This document shows positions 1-10,489 of a stretch of 64,000 nt of DNA, one piece after another (the first letter of the stretch is position 1; every line of letters starts with the position of its first letter). The position numbers were made by a program, and so were the translations under genes. Origin of the DNA: Culex pipiens pallens (lineage: Eukaryota; Arthropoda; Insecta; Diptera; Culicidae); assembly GCF_016801865.2 (NCBI RefSeq), contig NC_068938.1, forward strand, positions 136,504,998 through 136,568,997, written 5' to 3'. The notes under the pieces are model-generated. The model was not told where the DNA came from. It did not search any database and saw only the letters and a list, made by a program, of their open reading frames with translations.

Positions 1-1029
1 GAAGGTCTCGGAAAATTGATGTTGGACGGTACGTTTGTTGCCTCCGGGACATATTGGGTGCAGCATCAGGATTGCATTTGGCACTGCTGGACAGCGCAGC
101 AAGATGAAGGTGGATATCATTTACATCTTAATGCGGCATGTGGACTCCTACTGGGTTTGGAACAAAGGATGAGGTCGGCTCAGAGGTTCCGCCATGTTTT
201 TGAGTAGGTACTTACTGAAAAGACTTTGTAGAATGCGATAATTACCTGCAAAGAAGAAGAAAACATTTGTTTAATACATTTGAAATTGAAAACTGTTGCA
301 ACACTTGGCAACTGTTGCAACGCCTGTGACTTTTGCAACATTTTGTGAGATTTGCAATACTTAAGATTTATTCAGAAGTTTGAGAACTCCAGGCCCCCGT
401 CACAGAGTAGCAATGACAAAAGCCTACATCTAGGCGACTCCAAGTTAGGGTATAAATTTGCAAATCCTTCACCACGAAATGGACTCCCGCATGCCCGCCA
501 GGAATGTCACGGCGACCAACGCGCGCCAGAGATAGTGTCAGAAGAAGAATGTGTCATTCACATATTAACAATCAAGCGGGACATTATTTACGACGCGCCT
601 GTAGTTATGCACGCCAGCCCAAATCCGATAAATAAAACATAATCCGGCAAAATGTAAATATGATTAACTCCCGGTCCCTTTAATTGTAAACAGAGAGAGA
701 GAGCGTCCACGTGCCCTGCAGGGGAGACAATGGGCGCGAGTTATGATTTACGATCCCGGCGGGAAGAGGAGAGTGGACTCATATTGGTCACCGGATTCCG
801 GGGCGGATGCACTTTGTTTGATTTTGAACTTCAGTAATCAAAGTGGCAAAAAATCGTCCCTCAGCCGGTCCCGCGAGATGGGAGGGATGTGGACAGTGGT
901 CGCGCGGAAATTGCCGGCAAACGGGCACTTCCGGGATGCGTGGAGGAAGGACAATGCATATGTTGACTGTTGTGACAGGTCTGTGTCCAGTCAGCTGAGC
1001 TTATGAGTCGATTGACTGTACTCTGACTG
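1..1029. other. Non-coding flank, no gene recognised
   Basis: Mixed-composition DNA without a recognisable gene. A reading frame is open from the window edge to a stop at 205-207, but its peptide matches nothing I know and its bases are not obviously protein-like, so I do not call it an exon. Two direct copies of AACTGTTGCAAC lie at about 290 and 310, and a short GA run lies near 692. The end of the block (960-1029) already contains scattered GACTGT words that resemble the array that follows. Confidence 0.5.
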
Positions 1030-1051
1030 TTGAAAAATTAAAATTTTTCAA
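1030..1051. repeat. 22-bp palindrome at the edge of the minisatellite
   Basis: A 10-bp arm (TTGAAAAATT) is followed after two bases by its exact reverse complement. It sits directly before the first 21-bp repeat unit. It may be a chance AT-rich palindrome or a hairpin that helped start the array; only the symmetry is seen. Confidence 0.6.
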
Positions 1052-1055
1052 GAGC

Positions 1056-1965
1056 TGTTATTGTCTCCTGACTGACTGTTGTCGTCCCCTGGCTGACTGT
1101 TGTCGTCTCCTGACTTACTGTTGTCGTCTCCTGACTGACTGTTGTCGTCCCCTGACTGACTGTTGTCGTCTCCTGACTTACTGTTGTCGTCTCCTGACTG
1201 ACTGTTGTCGTCTCCTGACTGATTGTTGTCATTTCGTGACTGACTGTTGTCGTTTCCTAACTGACTGGTGTCGTCTCCTGACTGATTGTTTGCGTCATGT
1301 GACCGACGGTTGTCGTCTCATGACTGATTGTTGTCGTCTCCTAACTGACTGTTGTCGTCTCCCGACTGACTGTTGTCGTCTCCCGACTGACTGTTGTCGT
1401 CTCCCGACTGACTGTTGTCGTCTCCTGACTGACTGTTGTCGTCTCCCGACTGACTGTTGTCGTCTCCTGACTGACTGTTGTCGTCTACTGACTGACTGTT
1501 GTCGTCTCCCGACTGACTGTTGTCGTCTCCTGATTGACTGGTGTCGTCTCCTGACTGACTGGTGTCGTCTCCTGACTGATTGTTGTCGTCTCCCGACTGA
1601 CTGTTGTCGTCTCCCGACTGATTGTTGTCGTCTCCTGACTGACTGTTGTCGTCTCCTGACTGACTGTTGTCGTCTCCCGACTGACTGTTGTCGTCTCCCG
1701 ACTGACTGTTGTCGTCTCCCGACTGACTGTTGTCGTCTCCCGACTGACTGTTGTCGTCTCCCGACTGACTGTTGTCGTCTCCTGACTGACTGTTGTCGTC
1801 TCCTGACTGACTGTTGTCGTCTCCTGACTGACTGTTGTCGTCTCCTGACTGACTGTTGTCGTCTCCTGACTGACTGTTGTCGTCTCCTGACTGACTGTTA
1901 TCGTCTCCCGACTGACTGTTGTCGTCTCCTGACTATCTGTTATTTCTTGACTGTAGTCGTAGTTA
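1056..1965. repeat. 21-bp minisatellite
   Basis: About 42 tandem copies of a 21-bp unit containing GTCGTCTCCTGACTGACTGT. The main variants are a C/T at the CTCCTGA-CTCCCGA position and a few T substitutions. Copies are less regular at the left (1056-1330) and very regular in the middle. Because 21 is a multiple of three, both strands stay open for long stretches. One strand reads as a Cys-rich heptapeptide (TDCCRLP-like) and the other as a Ser/Thr-rich heptapeptide (TTTVSQE-like). The frames contain no flanking conserved domain or splice context and are interrupted by stops at variant units, so I treat this as a repeat and not a gene. Its base composition is clearly richer in G and C than all other arrays in the window. 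Confidence 0.95.
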
Positions 1966-2990
1966 GTGAAGTCCGTAATTGTAATCACTGACCCTTCTGT
2001 CCAAAACGTCCAAAAATTTCCCACTATCCAGCAAGCTGTCCAGTGTCGTCCTGATCACGCACGTGACCACAACGTTGCACGGGATGAACGCCAACTCCCG
2101 TTTTTTTACCAATTTTATAATAAATTAAAATCCTCGCAGCCCACACTCGTTCTACACGGAACCACGCGCACATATTTGATTAAACATAACTCATTATGAT
2201 TTATGTCCGCTCTTCGTGCGCGCACTGTTTTCGCCGGATCGAGTTTGTTTGTTTATTTTCGCGCTCTTCCTTGGAGTTCCGGACGGCTTCGGCTTCATTT
2301 GGGCAAACAGACAAAAAAACCCCTCCGAAAATTTTCCATATTAACGTAATTAAGTTGGCGCGCGGACCATCCTTAACGCGGATTTTGGCCGGATTACGTC
2401 CGAGTTATTTTTTGTTTGCTGCTGTCTACCCTTGAGGCCCGTCCAGAACTTCCGTTAATTGCAACCGGGGGTTCTGCTGACCACCGAAGGTGGCACGGGG
2501 AGATCCGTACCTGTTGTGTATGGTAATTGGTGGAGAACTTCTGCGCTCGTTGTTTGACCCTTCGCTTGTGTCTGTGGTTTTTGTTTCAGTTTCATTGTGT
2601 CCGAGTATTTGTACACTGTGTGTGCGTGTGTGTGGGCTTAATTCGCAAACAGAAGTCTGCAAGTGAGTGCGCCAATTGAATTCACGCTGTTTCAATACAA
2701 TTAAAATGTAATTTATTTGCGAAATTGAAACAACAACGCCCTGGAGCGCGCGCAGCAGTGGTTGCTGTACAGATTTCAGTGGTAATGAGTACAGGTATTT
2801 GTTGTTTTATCTGGCGTTACATAATAAGGGTAGATATCAACTCGGTAGGTGGGTTTTGTGTAGTGGATTTAGTCATAATTATAGTAACAAAAGTTGCAGG
2901 TTTGTCAGCAGCAATTCTGTACCTACAGATGGCATTGCTTTAAATGAGTAATATTGCGTGCAAGTAATCTTGGGTTGACCTCCAAAAAGT
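1966..2990. other. Non-coding DNA, no gene recognised
   Basis: Mixed composition with short TG runs near 2618-2632. No reading frame here looks like a real protein and no RNA gene was recognised. Confidence 0.5.
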
Positions 2991-3043
2991 CAACTTGTAT
3001 ACAAGTCAAAATTTGAAACTTTTGCTAATTGCTACTAGATGTC
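2991..3043 (-). repeat. Dispersed motif pair, copy 1
   Basis: A palindromic CAACTTGTATACAAGT word (2991-3006) lies about 27 bases from ACTAGATGTCG (3033-3043). The same pairing recurs six more times between 4 and 23.4 kb. Here the CTAGATGTC word is in the orientation arbitrarily called minus (the reverse complement of GACATCTAG). Confidence 0.6.
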
Positions 3044-4144
3044 GGTCTCGATTTGGAAGTAAAATAAGATAAATTCGAGACTTTAATAAACGTTAACTTG
3101 AACATTCCGTATTACATCACATCCACATTCCGATGTGACCCACATTCCTGGGCACAGCGACACCAGCAGCCCAAGTACATCCCCATAATCGCATCAACTC
3201 ACACATGCCTAATTCCGTAATCCCTTCATTAACAGCATTTTTCACCAAAACCCCTGCCCGCAACTCCCATCCACGAGTTGCCAACACAGAACGTTGCGAT
3301 GCGCATAAATCGCAACCACTTGATATTCTGCGCTAATCCAGTTAACCGGCTTTAAACCCCCGACTCTCAACCGCAACAGCAACCCCAGTCTAGCTGGCAA
3401 CACTGCCAACGACACACCAGCAGCCCAGCATCCTTGGCCCATTTTTCATCGCATTAAAGTCGAAAATCTCGTCGCCCCGTAATCCTGTTTCTCGTTGCTG
3501 CTGTAACTTTGGCCCGTGCAGGCAGGATCTTTCGAGGAAAAGTTGACGCCGCGGCACTCACATGATGATATCCATGTTAACACCCCCGCAGCTTCTGGTT
3601 GGCAACGCTGCGTTGATGTTGGCAAGACGGAACGAAAAGTTTCCTCTTCTTGGGAGCCACTTTGGGGGCGCGCGCGACTAAATTGGATTATGTTCACTCA
3701 ACGGCGTAAGAAACCGGAATCCTTGGGGACTTTAAGTTTTCCCCTTTGAACTCCAGGGAAATGTTGCGCCCCCTCGATGAATCGATTTTCGGGCGTGCGT
3801 TATTGGCTTAAATCTATGCGTGTTTTTCACCTCAATTTCTCGATACTCTTATAATCCCTTTTCCTCGTACGGGGTAGACACACCCTCCCCAGAACATAAC
3901 CTCAACCAGCCATTTCGGTGAAGGCCGCTTGGTTTGTCGTCCTAAAGCAATATTTATCCTGGACCCCGGTGAAAGGGGGCGTTTGTTGGTCGAAAAACCA
4001 CTTACACCGGCATGTTTGAGGGGGTTCGAGCGATTTGGGTTTCCAGAGCAGTATATCTCTTAAAGGTGGAGCAACTAGTTGCTTTCTTATTTGATATTTA
4101 AGAAATTAAATAAATTTAGCGAAGAATTTACAGTTTCTGCTAGC
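3044..4144. other. Non-coding DNA, no gene recognised
   Basis: The stretch CGACACACCAGCAGCCCA at about 3410 has a near-duplicate at 3160, so a short direct duplication is visible. Nothing protein-like was recognised. The DNA is moderately GC-rich compared with the arrays. Confidence 0.45.
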
Positions 4145-4191
4145 TATCACTAGATGTCGTTGCTTTCAATAAGTCAACTTGCGCGCAAGTT
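4145..4191 (-). repeat. Dispersed motif pair, copy 2
   Basis: ATCACTAGATGTCG (4145-4158) is followed by the palindromic word CAACTTGCGCGCAAGTT (4175-4191). The downstream words GTTCAAAGGTTTCAAA resemble the CCTTCAAAAGGTTTGAC that follows copy 3, which suggests that the shared element is longer than the two core words. Confidence 0.6.
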
Positions 4192-4788
4192 CCGTTCAAA
4201 GGTTTCAAACGAGTCAACAAAGGTCGTTTACCAGAAGTGATTTCTCCCTTAAAATTACTCGAATCACTCTGTCCAAACAATCTGCAGATTACATTCCTCG
4301 TTCGACCCAGTCGCGCTCAAAGTTCATCGATCTGGCTCGAAAATTTCGCCTCCAAATACCAGCGCCGTGGAATAGGTCATGGCAGCGTGCATAGCTCAAC
4401 CTTAACCGTCGCCACCGTACGAACAGGATAATTTGTCACTCGTTAAGTTAATTTAATTTATTTTCGGAGTGTGCCGCCGTCGGCGGCAAGTGCGGATCGT
4501 CGTGTAGTCGTTTCAGCGTTCGACACGGTTCTGAACTCGGGACAGGCTAGATTCGATGGTTTCAGTCTGCCAATGAAAGTGGGCGCTTGAAATAGACAAA
4601 GTTGTACTTTGATGCAGCGATGGTCTGGGTAGTGCAACGATGAAACTACTGTGAGGATGAACGAGTGGTTGGGTAGGTGATCCGGTGTTGGAACTTGGTG
4701 ATAGGTGTGAAATGTTGAACATTTTAAACATTTTGATTCACATTAAAACTCAAAAATTCTCACATGAGTCCACTGTTTCAGCTACTCA
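4192..4788. other. Non-coding DNA, no gene recognised
   Basis: No gene, RNA or clear repeat seen between motif copies 2 and 3. The short open frames here overlap one another on both strands and look random. Confidence 0.4.
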
Positions 4789-4868
4789 CCAAGAGATGTC
4801 GTGGCTAACAGTAAGTTAACTTGTATGCAAGTTCCTTCAAAAGGTTTGACATTGTTGCATACAAGTTG
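4789..4868 (-). repeat. Dispersed motif pair, copy 3
   Basis: AAGAGATGTCG (about 4791-4801) is a degenerate form of ACTAGATGTCG. It is followed by AACTTGTATGCAAGTT (4818-4833) and then a second, inverted word TTGCATACAAGTTG (4855-4868). Two palindrome words in one copy are also seen in copy 6. Confidence 0.55.
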
Positions 4869-6661
4869 AGTGCTTTTATTTTAAACGAAAAATCCTCTCT
4901 TCACTCTTTTGAGAGATATCACTGCACCTACCCTAGCTGTCCCACTCTTGCCCTGGGCAATACCGATTTCATCTATTTAGTTTAGACTAGTGTTCCTGTA
5001 CTTAAAGCATGGGAACTATTTTTAGCTTTTTGGATAGGCTATTTTAGAGTGCGATGGTCGGAAACGAATGATGATGAGTGAAGTCGAATTCTACGGGAAT
5101 TTTAGAGATTCCATGTAAATGAATAAAACGAGTTTTGTGGCGTTATCTAATATCATTCACCAAAATATAAAAAAAAATCAGAATTTTCAAATGATTAAAA
5201 TAGTGACAAATATTATTTATTTTGAAAATGTTAGTTGATTGAATTTAATTCATTAATTGAATTTAAATGTGTTCAACAGAAGATCTGCTTCTAACAACAA
5301 ATTATTCTGCACAGTCAAACCAACTTCTAATCGATACATGTGAACTCACCAACCTTTAATCTCCCACCACTATCCCAGTCTCTCCAGCTATGCCCCCACA
5401 TGACCCCCAAGACAGCAAAGCCAAATCATCGGATTTCCCTGATTCGTATGCTAATCCAGTGGTTAATTTGATTTTACAATAACCGGAGCCTTTCTCCCAA
5501 CCTTCCCAGAACCAGAGTCCTCTGCGGCTATTCCCCATGCTGGTCCCAGTGTAACCCGTTCAGCACGTCGTCGGAGTCACGTCACCACAAAGTACAAAGT
5601 AACCCCCCTTGCCACGTTGTCAACTGCCTGTCATCAAGGGAACCCGCACACCTGTCCCAGGGACTCCTCTCTCAAGAGGCGGAATTTCAATTCAATCTCC
5701 ATAATTAATCACATTCTCGCCCCGGCCGGTCTGGGAGGAGCGGGACTAACCGGGCCCAGGGAGTGAGTTCCGACTCGAATCCCACAAAACATCCCACCAC
5801 GTATTTCGATTCCGAAGCTGGTCATTGCTCATGCTCAGCTGTCAATGCGTTCAAGAATGTGGCCCGGCAGAGGAATCTACTGCGTTCGTGTTTGCGGTTC
5901 ACCCGGGTTGTGGTCTGCCCCGAGGGGGGGACGAGGACGACTGTTGAGGCGAGAGTGTTGTTGCCAGTCAATTGTGAAGTTTATTAAACACGCCCGTTCG
6001 GTGTTTGGGAGAGCGTCCGAGTCTGTGGCGACTTCCGTTTTCTTAAGAGGACTTTTACCGTCTCTCATTACATGAACCCGCGAAAGGATTCTACCTGGAA
6101 GTGGTGCCCAAGTTGGAGTAGAGTCGGAAGTTCGTGGAAGACGAACAACTTTTACACGATGTCGTCGTCGACGACGGGGTGTTTGAGGCTAGAATGTGTT
6201 GGCAAGTGATACCCGCAAGTCGTCGAGACGTTTGAATTCCGTGTAGAGGTGGAGGTCGTGTTCTGCCAATAACCAATGTAATGGAGAGTGTGATGAGCTG
6301 TATCTTTATTTGATGGCTAAACCATCATGGAATCGGATTTTAGGAAACTATCTTGAAAGTATCATGCTATGCGACGACTTTGACTTCGGCTTTGGGCGGT
6401 CAAGGTTCAGGTCTCCAAAAAGCCTCAGCCACAGGCAACAGACGGAGCAGCTAGAACAAAATATGATGAAAATCGTGTGTAAAAAACATGGCGGGTGATA
6501 CACTAACGACATCTCGTAGTCAATTGCCACTGGCAAGAATAAGCCTGAATGTATACTGCAGTGCACCACAGCTTTTGCATGAGCCGCATTCTGATTCTCA
6601 TCAACTTGATTTTGATGTTGCTATTTTTTTGACTAAATTTATTATTTGTTCTGAAATTAAC
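4869..6661. other. Non-coding DNA, no gene recognised
   Basis: AT-rich at 5100-5290 and more GC-rich at 5340-6080. No reading frame resembles a known protein and no convincing splice structure was seen. Frames at 5763-6075 overlap on both strands in unrelated phases, as expected of non-coding DNA. Confidence 0.45.
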
Positions 6662-6663
6662 TA

Positions 6664-6903
6664 GGGGAAATTCTCGTATCTTTGGCAGGTTAAGCACCCG
6701 CTTCTAACTCCATCCAATTTGCTGATGTTCACTATTTATACAACTAACTTTGGAAAACTTTTGATAGAAACTTGCTTGCTCACTTCTTATTGAGCTATTA
6801 ATCACTCGATTTCGGTTGAAAACACTTTTAATGAGCTGTAATTGAATGTCAAAGTGCTGATATGGCAACATTAGAGGCACGCTGGAATTAGATGCTGTTT
6901 CCC
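6664..6903 (+). mobile_element. TA-target MITE, copy A
   Basis: A 240-bp element bounded by GGGGAAATTCTCGTAT on the left and ending TGCTGTTTCCC on the right, with TA on both sides (6662-6663 and 6904-6905). A second copy lies at 28542-28806 and matches along nearly its full length, including the words GAGGCACGCTGGAATTAG and TTGATAGAAACTTGCTTGCTC. The inverted ends are short (about 7 bp). There is no coding capacity. TA target sites are typical of the IS630/Tc1/mariner group, but with such short ends the family assignment is only a suggestion. Confidence 0.8.
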
Positions 6904-6905
6904 TA

Positions 6906-7483
6906 ACAATTAGCTGAATTAGCTCGAAATAATTATTTTCGACTTTTCAAAACTATGTTTGATCTACACATAGTTTTTCTCCACGAAAAGAGGCATGAAA
7001 CTTTTGATGAGAATTAGATTACGTCCAACTACGTGCTTTTCAATGTTGTTGTTTACGCTTTGTCGCCATCGTGCTAACTTGTCGTACGTGCTTTTCGGGC
7101 CAAATTGAGTAAAGAACGCCATTTTGTGCAACTCACAATGCCTCACCTTTTGACCTTCACAGATCCCCAAAATTCGATTTCAATCCTGAGATATTCAACG
7201 AAATCTGAAAAAAATCGGTGCATTTTTGTCACTTTACACAGTAGTTTCAATCTTGTCGTGCTATCTTGTCACTTTCTGAAAATTAATGTAAGTGCGACAA
7301 CTGGCCAAAGGGATTTCAGGTCAGAACGCGTTTGACGCACGTACAACTAAGACTACCATAAAATTATAACTCGGAACTCCAGCAACAAAATTCAATCAAA
7401 CTTCGACACAACGCACATAATGATCAGCCAAACAAAACGTGTTTGTTGTTGTTTACATTGCGTGCTTTAGTTTTTGTTTATCC
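6906..7483. other. Non-coding DNA, no gene recognised
   Basis: AT-leaning sequence between the MITE and the hairpin. No gene, RNA gene or repeat with a second copy in this window was seen. Confidence 0.4.
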
Positions 7484-7671
7484 AGGTTTTTAAGCGAAGA
7501 TGGCGTTCGAATGGTGAACGCCCGAATCGTCAAAATCGCGCAGTAGCACCAACATTAGAAAAAAATGTGGCTGTCATGCCATGGCACACTTGCTCCGTAA
7601 TGTTGGTACCACTGCGTGATTTTGACATTTCGGGCGTTCACCATTCGAACGCCATCTTCGCTTAAAAACCT
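7484..7671. mobile_element. 188-bp hairpin or foldback MITE
   Basis: Two 74-bp arms (7484-7557 and 7598-7671) are reverse complements of each other with only a few mismatches, separated by a 40-bp loop. The outer part (AGGTTTTTAAGCGAAGATGG and the following 25 bases) pairs without error. The size and symmetry fit a foldback MITE or an inverted duplication. Target-site duplication is not evident. If transcribed it would fold into a long hairpin of the type processed into small RNAs. The open frame crossing it is a by-product of the symmetry. Confidence 0.8.
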
Positions 7672-8885
7672 CGATTCAAGGTCAAACATTAAAACGCATT
7701 TTTCTCTGTGAATACAAAGAGACGAGTTGTTCCTTTTAATTCCGCTTCACAGTAATGCATTCTGCTAAAACGCTCAACCAAACCGCATTTTTCTCGGAAC
7801 GTCGAAATGGCGGGTGCGACAAGGTAGCACGACGACGTCAACTTGAGAGCAGCGCGGAAGGGTTGTCGAATCTCCTCTGCGATGACAGCGCCACAAACGG
7901 CTTGCCATTCTCAATAAACTCCAGTAAAGAGTTTCGTTTTGCTTGAAGAAGATGTTTTTGCGGATTGCAGAGTGAATTTCGCCATGTAATGTGTAGTTGC
8001 CTAGAAATTGACAATTTGGAATAAAACCAATTGTTTCTGAACCAGATTCTCAGCATTATAGGGAAAAGGATTTGGAAAACGAAATGTGTAGATGCTTCAC
8101 TTTGTTAAGGGGATAAGGGAAAATCTCCACGGCATCAACTAACTCGCTTTGCTTACCACTGGTACAGATTGTAGTGGTTGACAGTAGATATTCTCAATTA
8201 TCAATTCCTGAGCATCCTGAACTAGAAAATTAGCACAAATAACCACAACTCAAAATTTCTAAACACTGCAATCCCCGAAGCACTACCCCTGCAAAGCTCT
8301 GCAATACAGCAGAACCTGCGATCCGGAATGCGACGTGGCCCCCCAAAATAAAGAGGTCGAAAAAAATATACCCAGCATCATTGCCCAACCCTCGAGTACG
8401 TGACATACGAAATGTTGCCGAGACAGCAACTTCCGTTTTCCTTCCGAGATCATGTCTTGGCAAAATTTACAGCGTGCTCGACTTCAAATGTGTCCACCGC
8501 TGCAGACAAGAAGGAAGAATCCTTTTGCCGTTGAATACTTTATCCCACTCTAACTTTTGGGGGGGGAGCGGGCGACTATCGGGCATCGCCAGTGCCAGTT
8601 AAGATTCTTAAGCTAAGACACACACCTTAAAAATTTCGATTTTTGTTTTGCACACTCACACCAACATAATTTGCGCTAGCCAGCACGCACATTGCCTCAG
8701 CTTTCGTAACGCGCAAACTGTCAAAAAAAAGTGATTGCTTTTGTCAAACGTGTTCAATTCTGTTGGCTGGTTGCTGCTTTTTCGTTTTCGATTATTTCGA
8801 AAAATACATGAAATTCAAGGTAAACTATAGTTTTAATTAATCAAATAATACATTCTCATGAAAGTTTCATTTCCCGGCAACAGGT
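7672..8885. other. Non-coding DNA, no gene recognised
   Basis: No gene recognised. The words CCCACTCTAACTTTTGG followed by a run of eight G and AGC at 8545-8570 resemble, in reverse complement, the sequence directly right of the assembly gap (15512-15540), so a degenerate repeat may be shared. Confidence 0.4.
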
Positions 8886-9525
8886 TTGTTGATTTCTACA
8901 GCCTCTGGAACAGTCACCGGGGACCGGCGACTAAGCAGCTTCCTCTTCCGCCACCTCTTCCAAGCGGCGCACCGCGGGATACCCGACGGCCAAAATAGTC
9001 ACCGTGGCCCTGACCAAACTACCGGCAACAATGACGTCCAACCCGGATCGTGCTTCAGCAAGTGGTTCCGCCGTGGTGGCGATAAAAGTAGACCGGGGCG
9101 AACAAGCGTTCCTATCGAACAACGATGCCTTCGGCTTCCCCCCGTAGCAGAACCAGCGTCCAGAAGAATGTTCAAGAACCTGTTCGACATGGTGGCCCAT
9201 GGTCCCCGGGCATTCCGTCCCAGCAAGGGCTGCAGTTCCACACCCAGAACATTATACAGAACGTGCTGTTGCGCAATAAGCTGAAATACCGGCCACTGCG
9301 CTCCGGCCCAATCCGCCCGTCCAGCAGTTCGTCCAGGACGCCGAAGCAAACAAATTCTTGGGGCCGTTGACTGTCAACTCAATGTTCCCCGACGGATCAA
9401 CCGCGGCCAAGCTGCCCAATTCACTGCAGCAGATGCTGCGTCTTAAGCAAACCCCAGGGACGTCACAAGCCGGGGTCTGTTCGGCAAGGGTTCTGTCACC
9501 TGGAACTTCAACTGACCAGCATTGA
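8886..9525 (+). pseudogene. Frameshifted coding relic (last exon or retrocopy)
   Basis: GC-richer than its flanks and protein-like in successive frames. Frame 3 gives FSKWFRRGGDKS and MFKNLFDMV up to about 9210. Frame 2 continues with GIPSQQGLQFHTQNIIQ up to about 9317. Frame 1 continues with VQQFVQDAEANKFLG and LQQMLRLKQTPG to a TGA at 9523-9525. At least two frameshifts therefore break one former protein, unless they are base-calling errors (a run of six C lies near 9140). A possible splice acceptor (ATTTCTACAG) ends at about 8900, and AATAAA lies 113 bases past the stop. This fits either a decayed last exon or a processed copy whose A-rich tail grew into the next array. The FSKWF word reminded me of eIF4E-transporter (4E-T) proteins, but I cannot confirm the family. 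Confidence 0.5.
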
Positions 9526-9637
9526 TTTGCTTAAGTGCTACACATTTTTGTTTCTTTTATTTGTTTCTTTTTTTTAAGTGAATTCAATTCTCCCACACTT
9601 TATAGAGCAGCCTAAATTTGCATAAATATCCAAAAAC

Positions 9638-9643
9638 AATAAA
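9638..9643 (+). promoter_or_regulatory. Candidate polyadenylation signal
   Basis: AATAAA lies 113 bases downstream of the relic's stop codon, in A-rich sequence. The hexamer is common in AT-rich DNA, so its link to the relic is inferred from position only. Confidence 0.3.
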
Positions 9644-9744
9644 GAAAACAAAAATGCTCAATACGAAGCACAAAAATACTAAAACACAAAGATACAGAAA
9701 CACCAAACTACAAACATAATAAAATTCAGAAGTAGTACAAAACT

Positions 9745-10488
9745 ACTAAAATAATACAAAAATACACAAAAAAATACAAAAATACAGAAACACCAGCAAA
9801 TACAAAAATAACAAATACAAAAATAGAAAAATACAGAAATACAAAAATACAAAAATACAAAAATACAAAAATACAAAAATACAAAAATACAAAAATACAA
9901 AATTACAAAAATACAAAAATACAAAAATACAAAAATACAAAAATACAAAAATACAAAAATACAAAAATACAAAAATACAAAAATACAAAAATACAAAAAT
10001 ACAAAAATACAAAAATACAAAAATACAGAAATACAAAAATACAAAAATACAAAAATACAAAAATACAAAAATACAAAATTACAAAAATACAAAAATACAA
10101 AAATACAAAAATACAAAAATACAAAAATACAAAAACACAAAAATACAAAAATACAAAAATACATAAATACAGAAATACGGAAATACAAAAAATACAAAAA
10201 TACAAAAATACAAAAATACAAAAATACAAAAATACAAAAATACAAAAATACAAAATTACAAAATTACAAAAATACAAAAATACAAAAATACAAAAATACA
10301 AAAATACAAAAATACAGAAATACAAAAATACAAAAATACAAAAATACAAAAATACAAAAATACAAAAATACAAAAATACAAAAATACAAAAATACAAAAA
10401 TACAAAAATACAAAAATACAAAAATACAAAAATACAAAAATGCAAAAATACAAAAATTAAAAAATGCAAAAATACAAAAATTGTCTCA
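9745..10488. repeat. 8-bp minisatellite (ACAAAAAT)n
   Basis: Roughly 85 tandem copies of ACAAAAAT, very regular from 9836 to 10440, with single substitutions (ACAGAAAT, ACAAAATT). The long hydrophobic frames on the minus strand (FCIFVFLY repeats) are an artefact of the 8-bp period, which cycles every 24 bases. The array begins in the A-rich region after the coding relic and its AATAAA. Confidence 0.95.
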
Positions 10489-10489
10489 A

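Noticed and set aside
1..207. Frame open from the window edge to 207, possible partial exon
   Set aside because: The peptide resembles nothing I know and no good splice donor lies before the stop; it may be random at this composition.
1236..1991. 251-codon Cys-rich repeat protein
   Set aside because: Both strands are open because the unit is 21 bases; no domain, signal peptide or splice context supports a gene.
9679..10469. Hydrophobic frames that look like a membrane protein
   Set aside because: They are translations of (ACAAAAAT)n; overlapping frames on the same strand give the same FCIFVFLY pattern.
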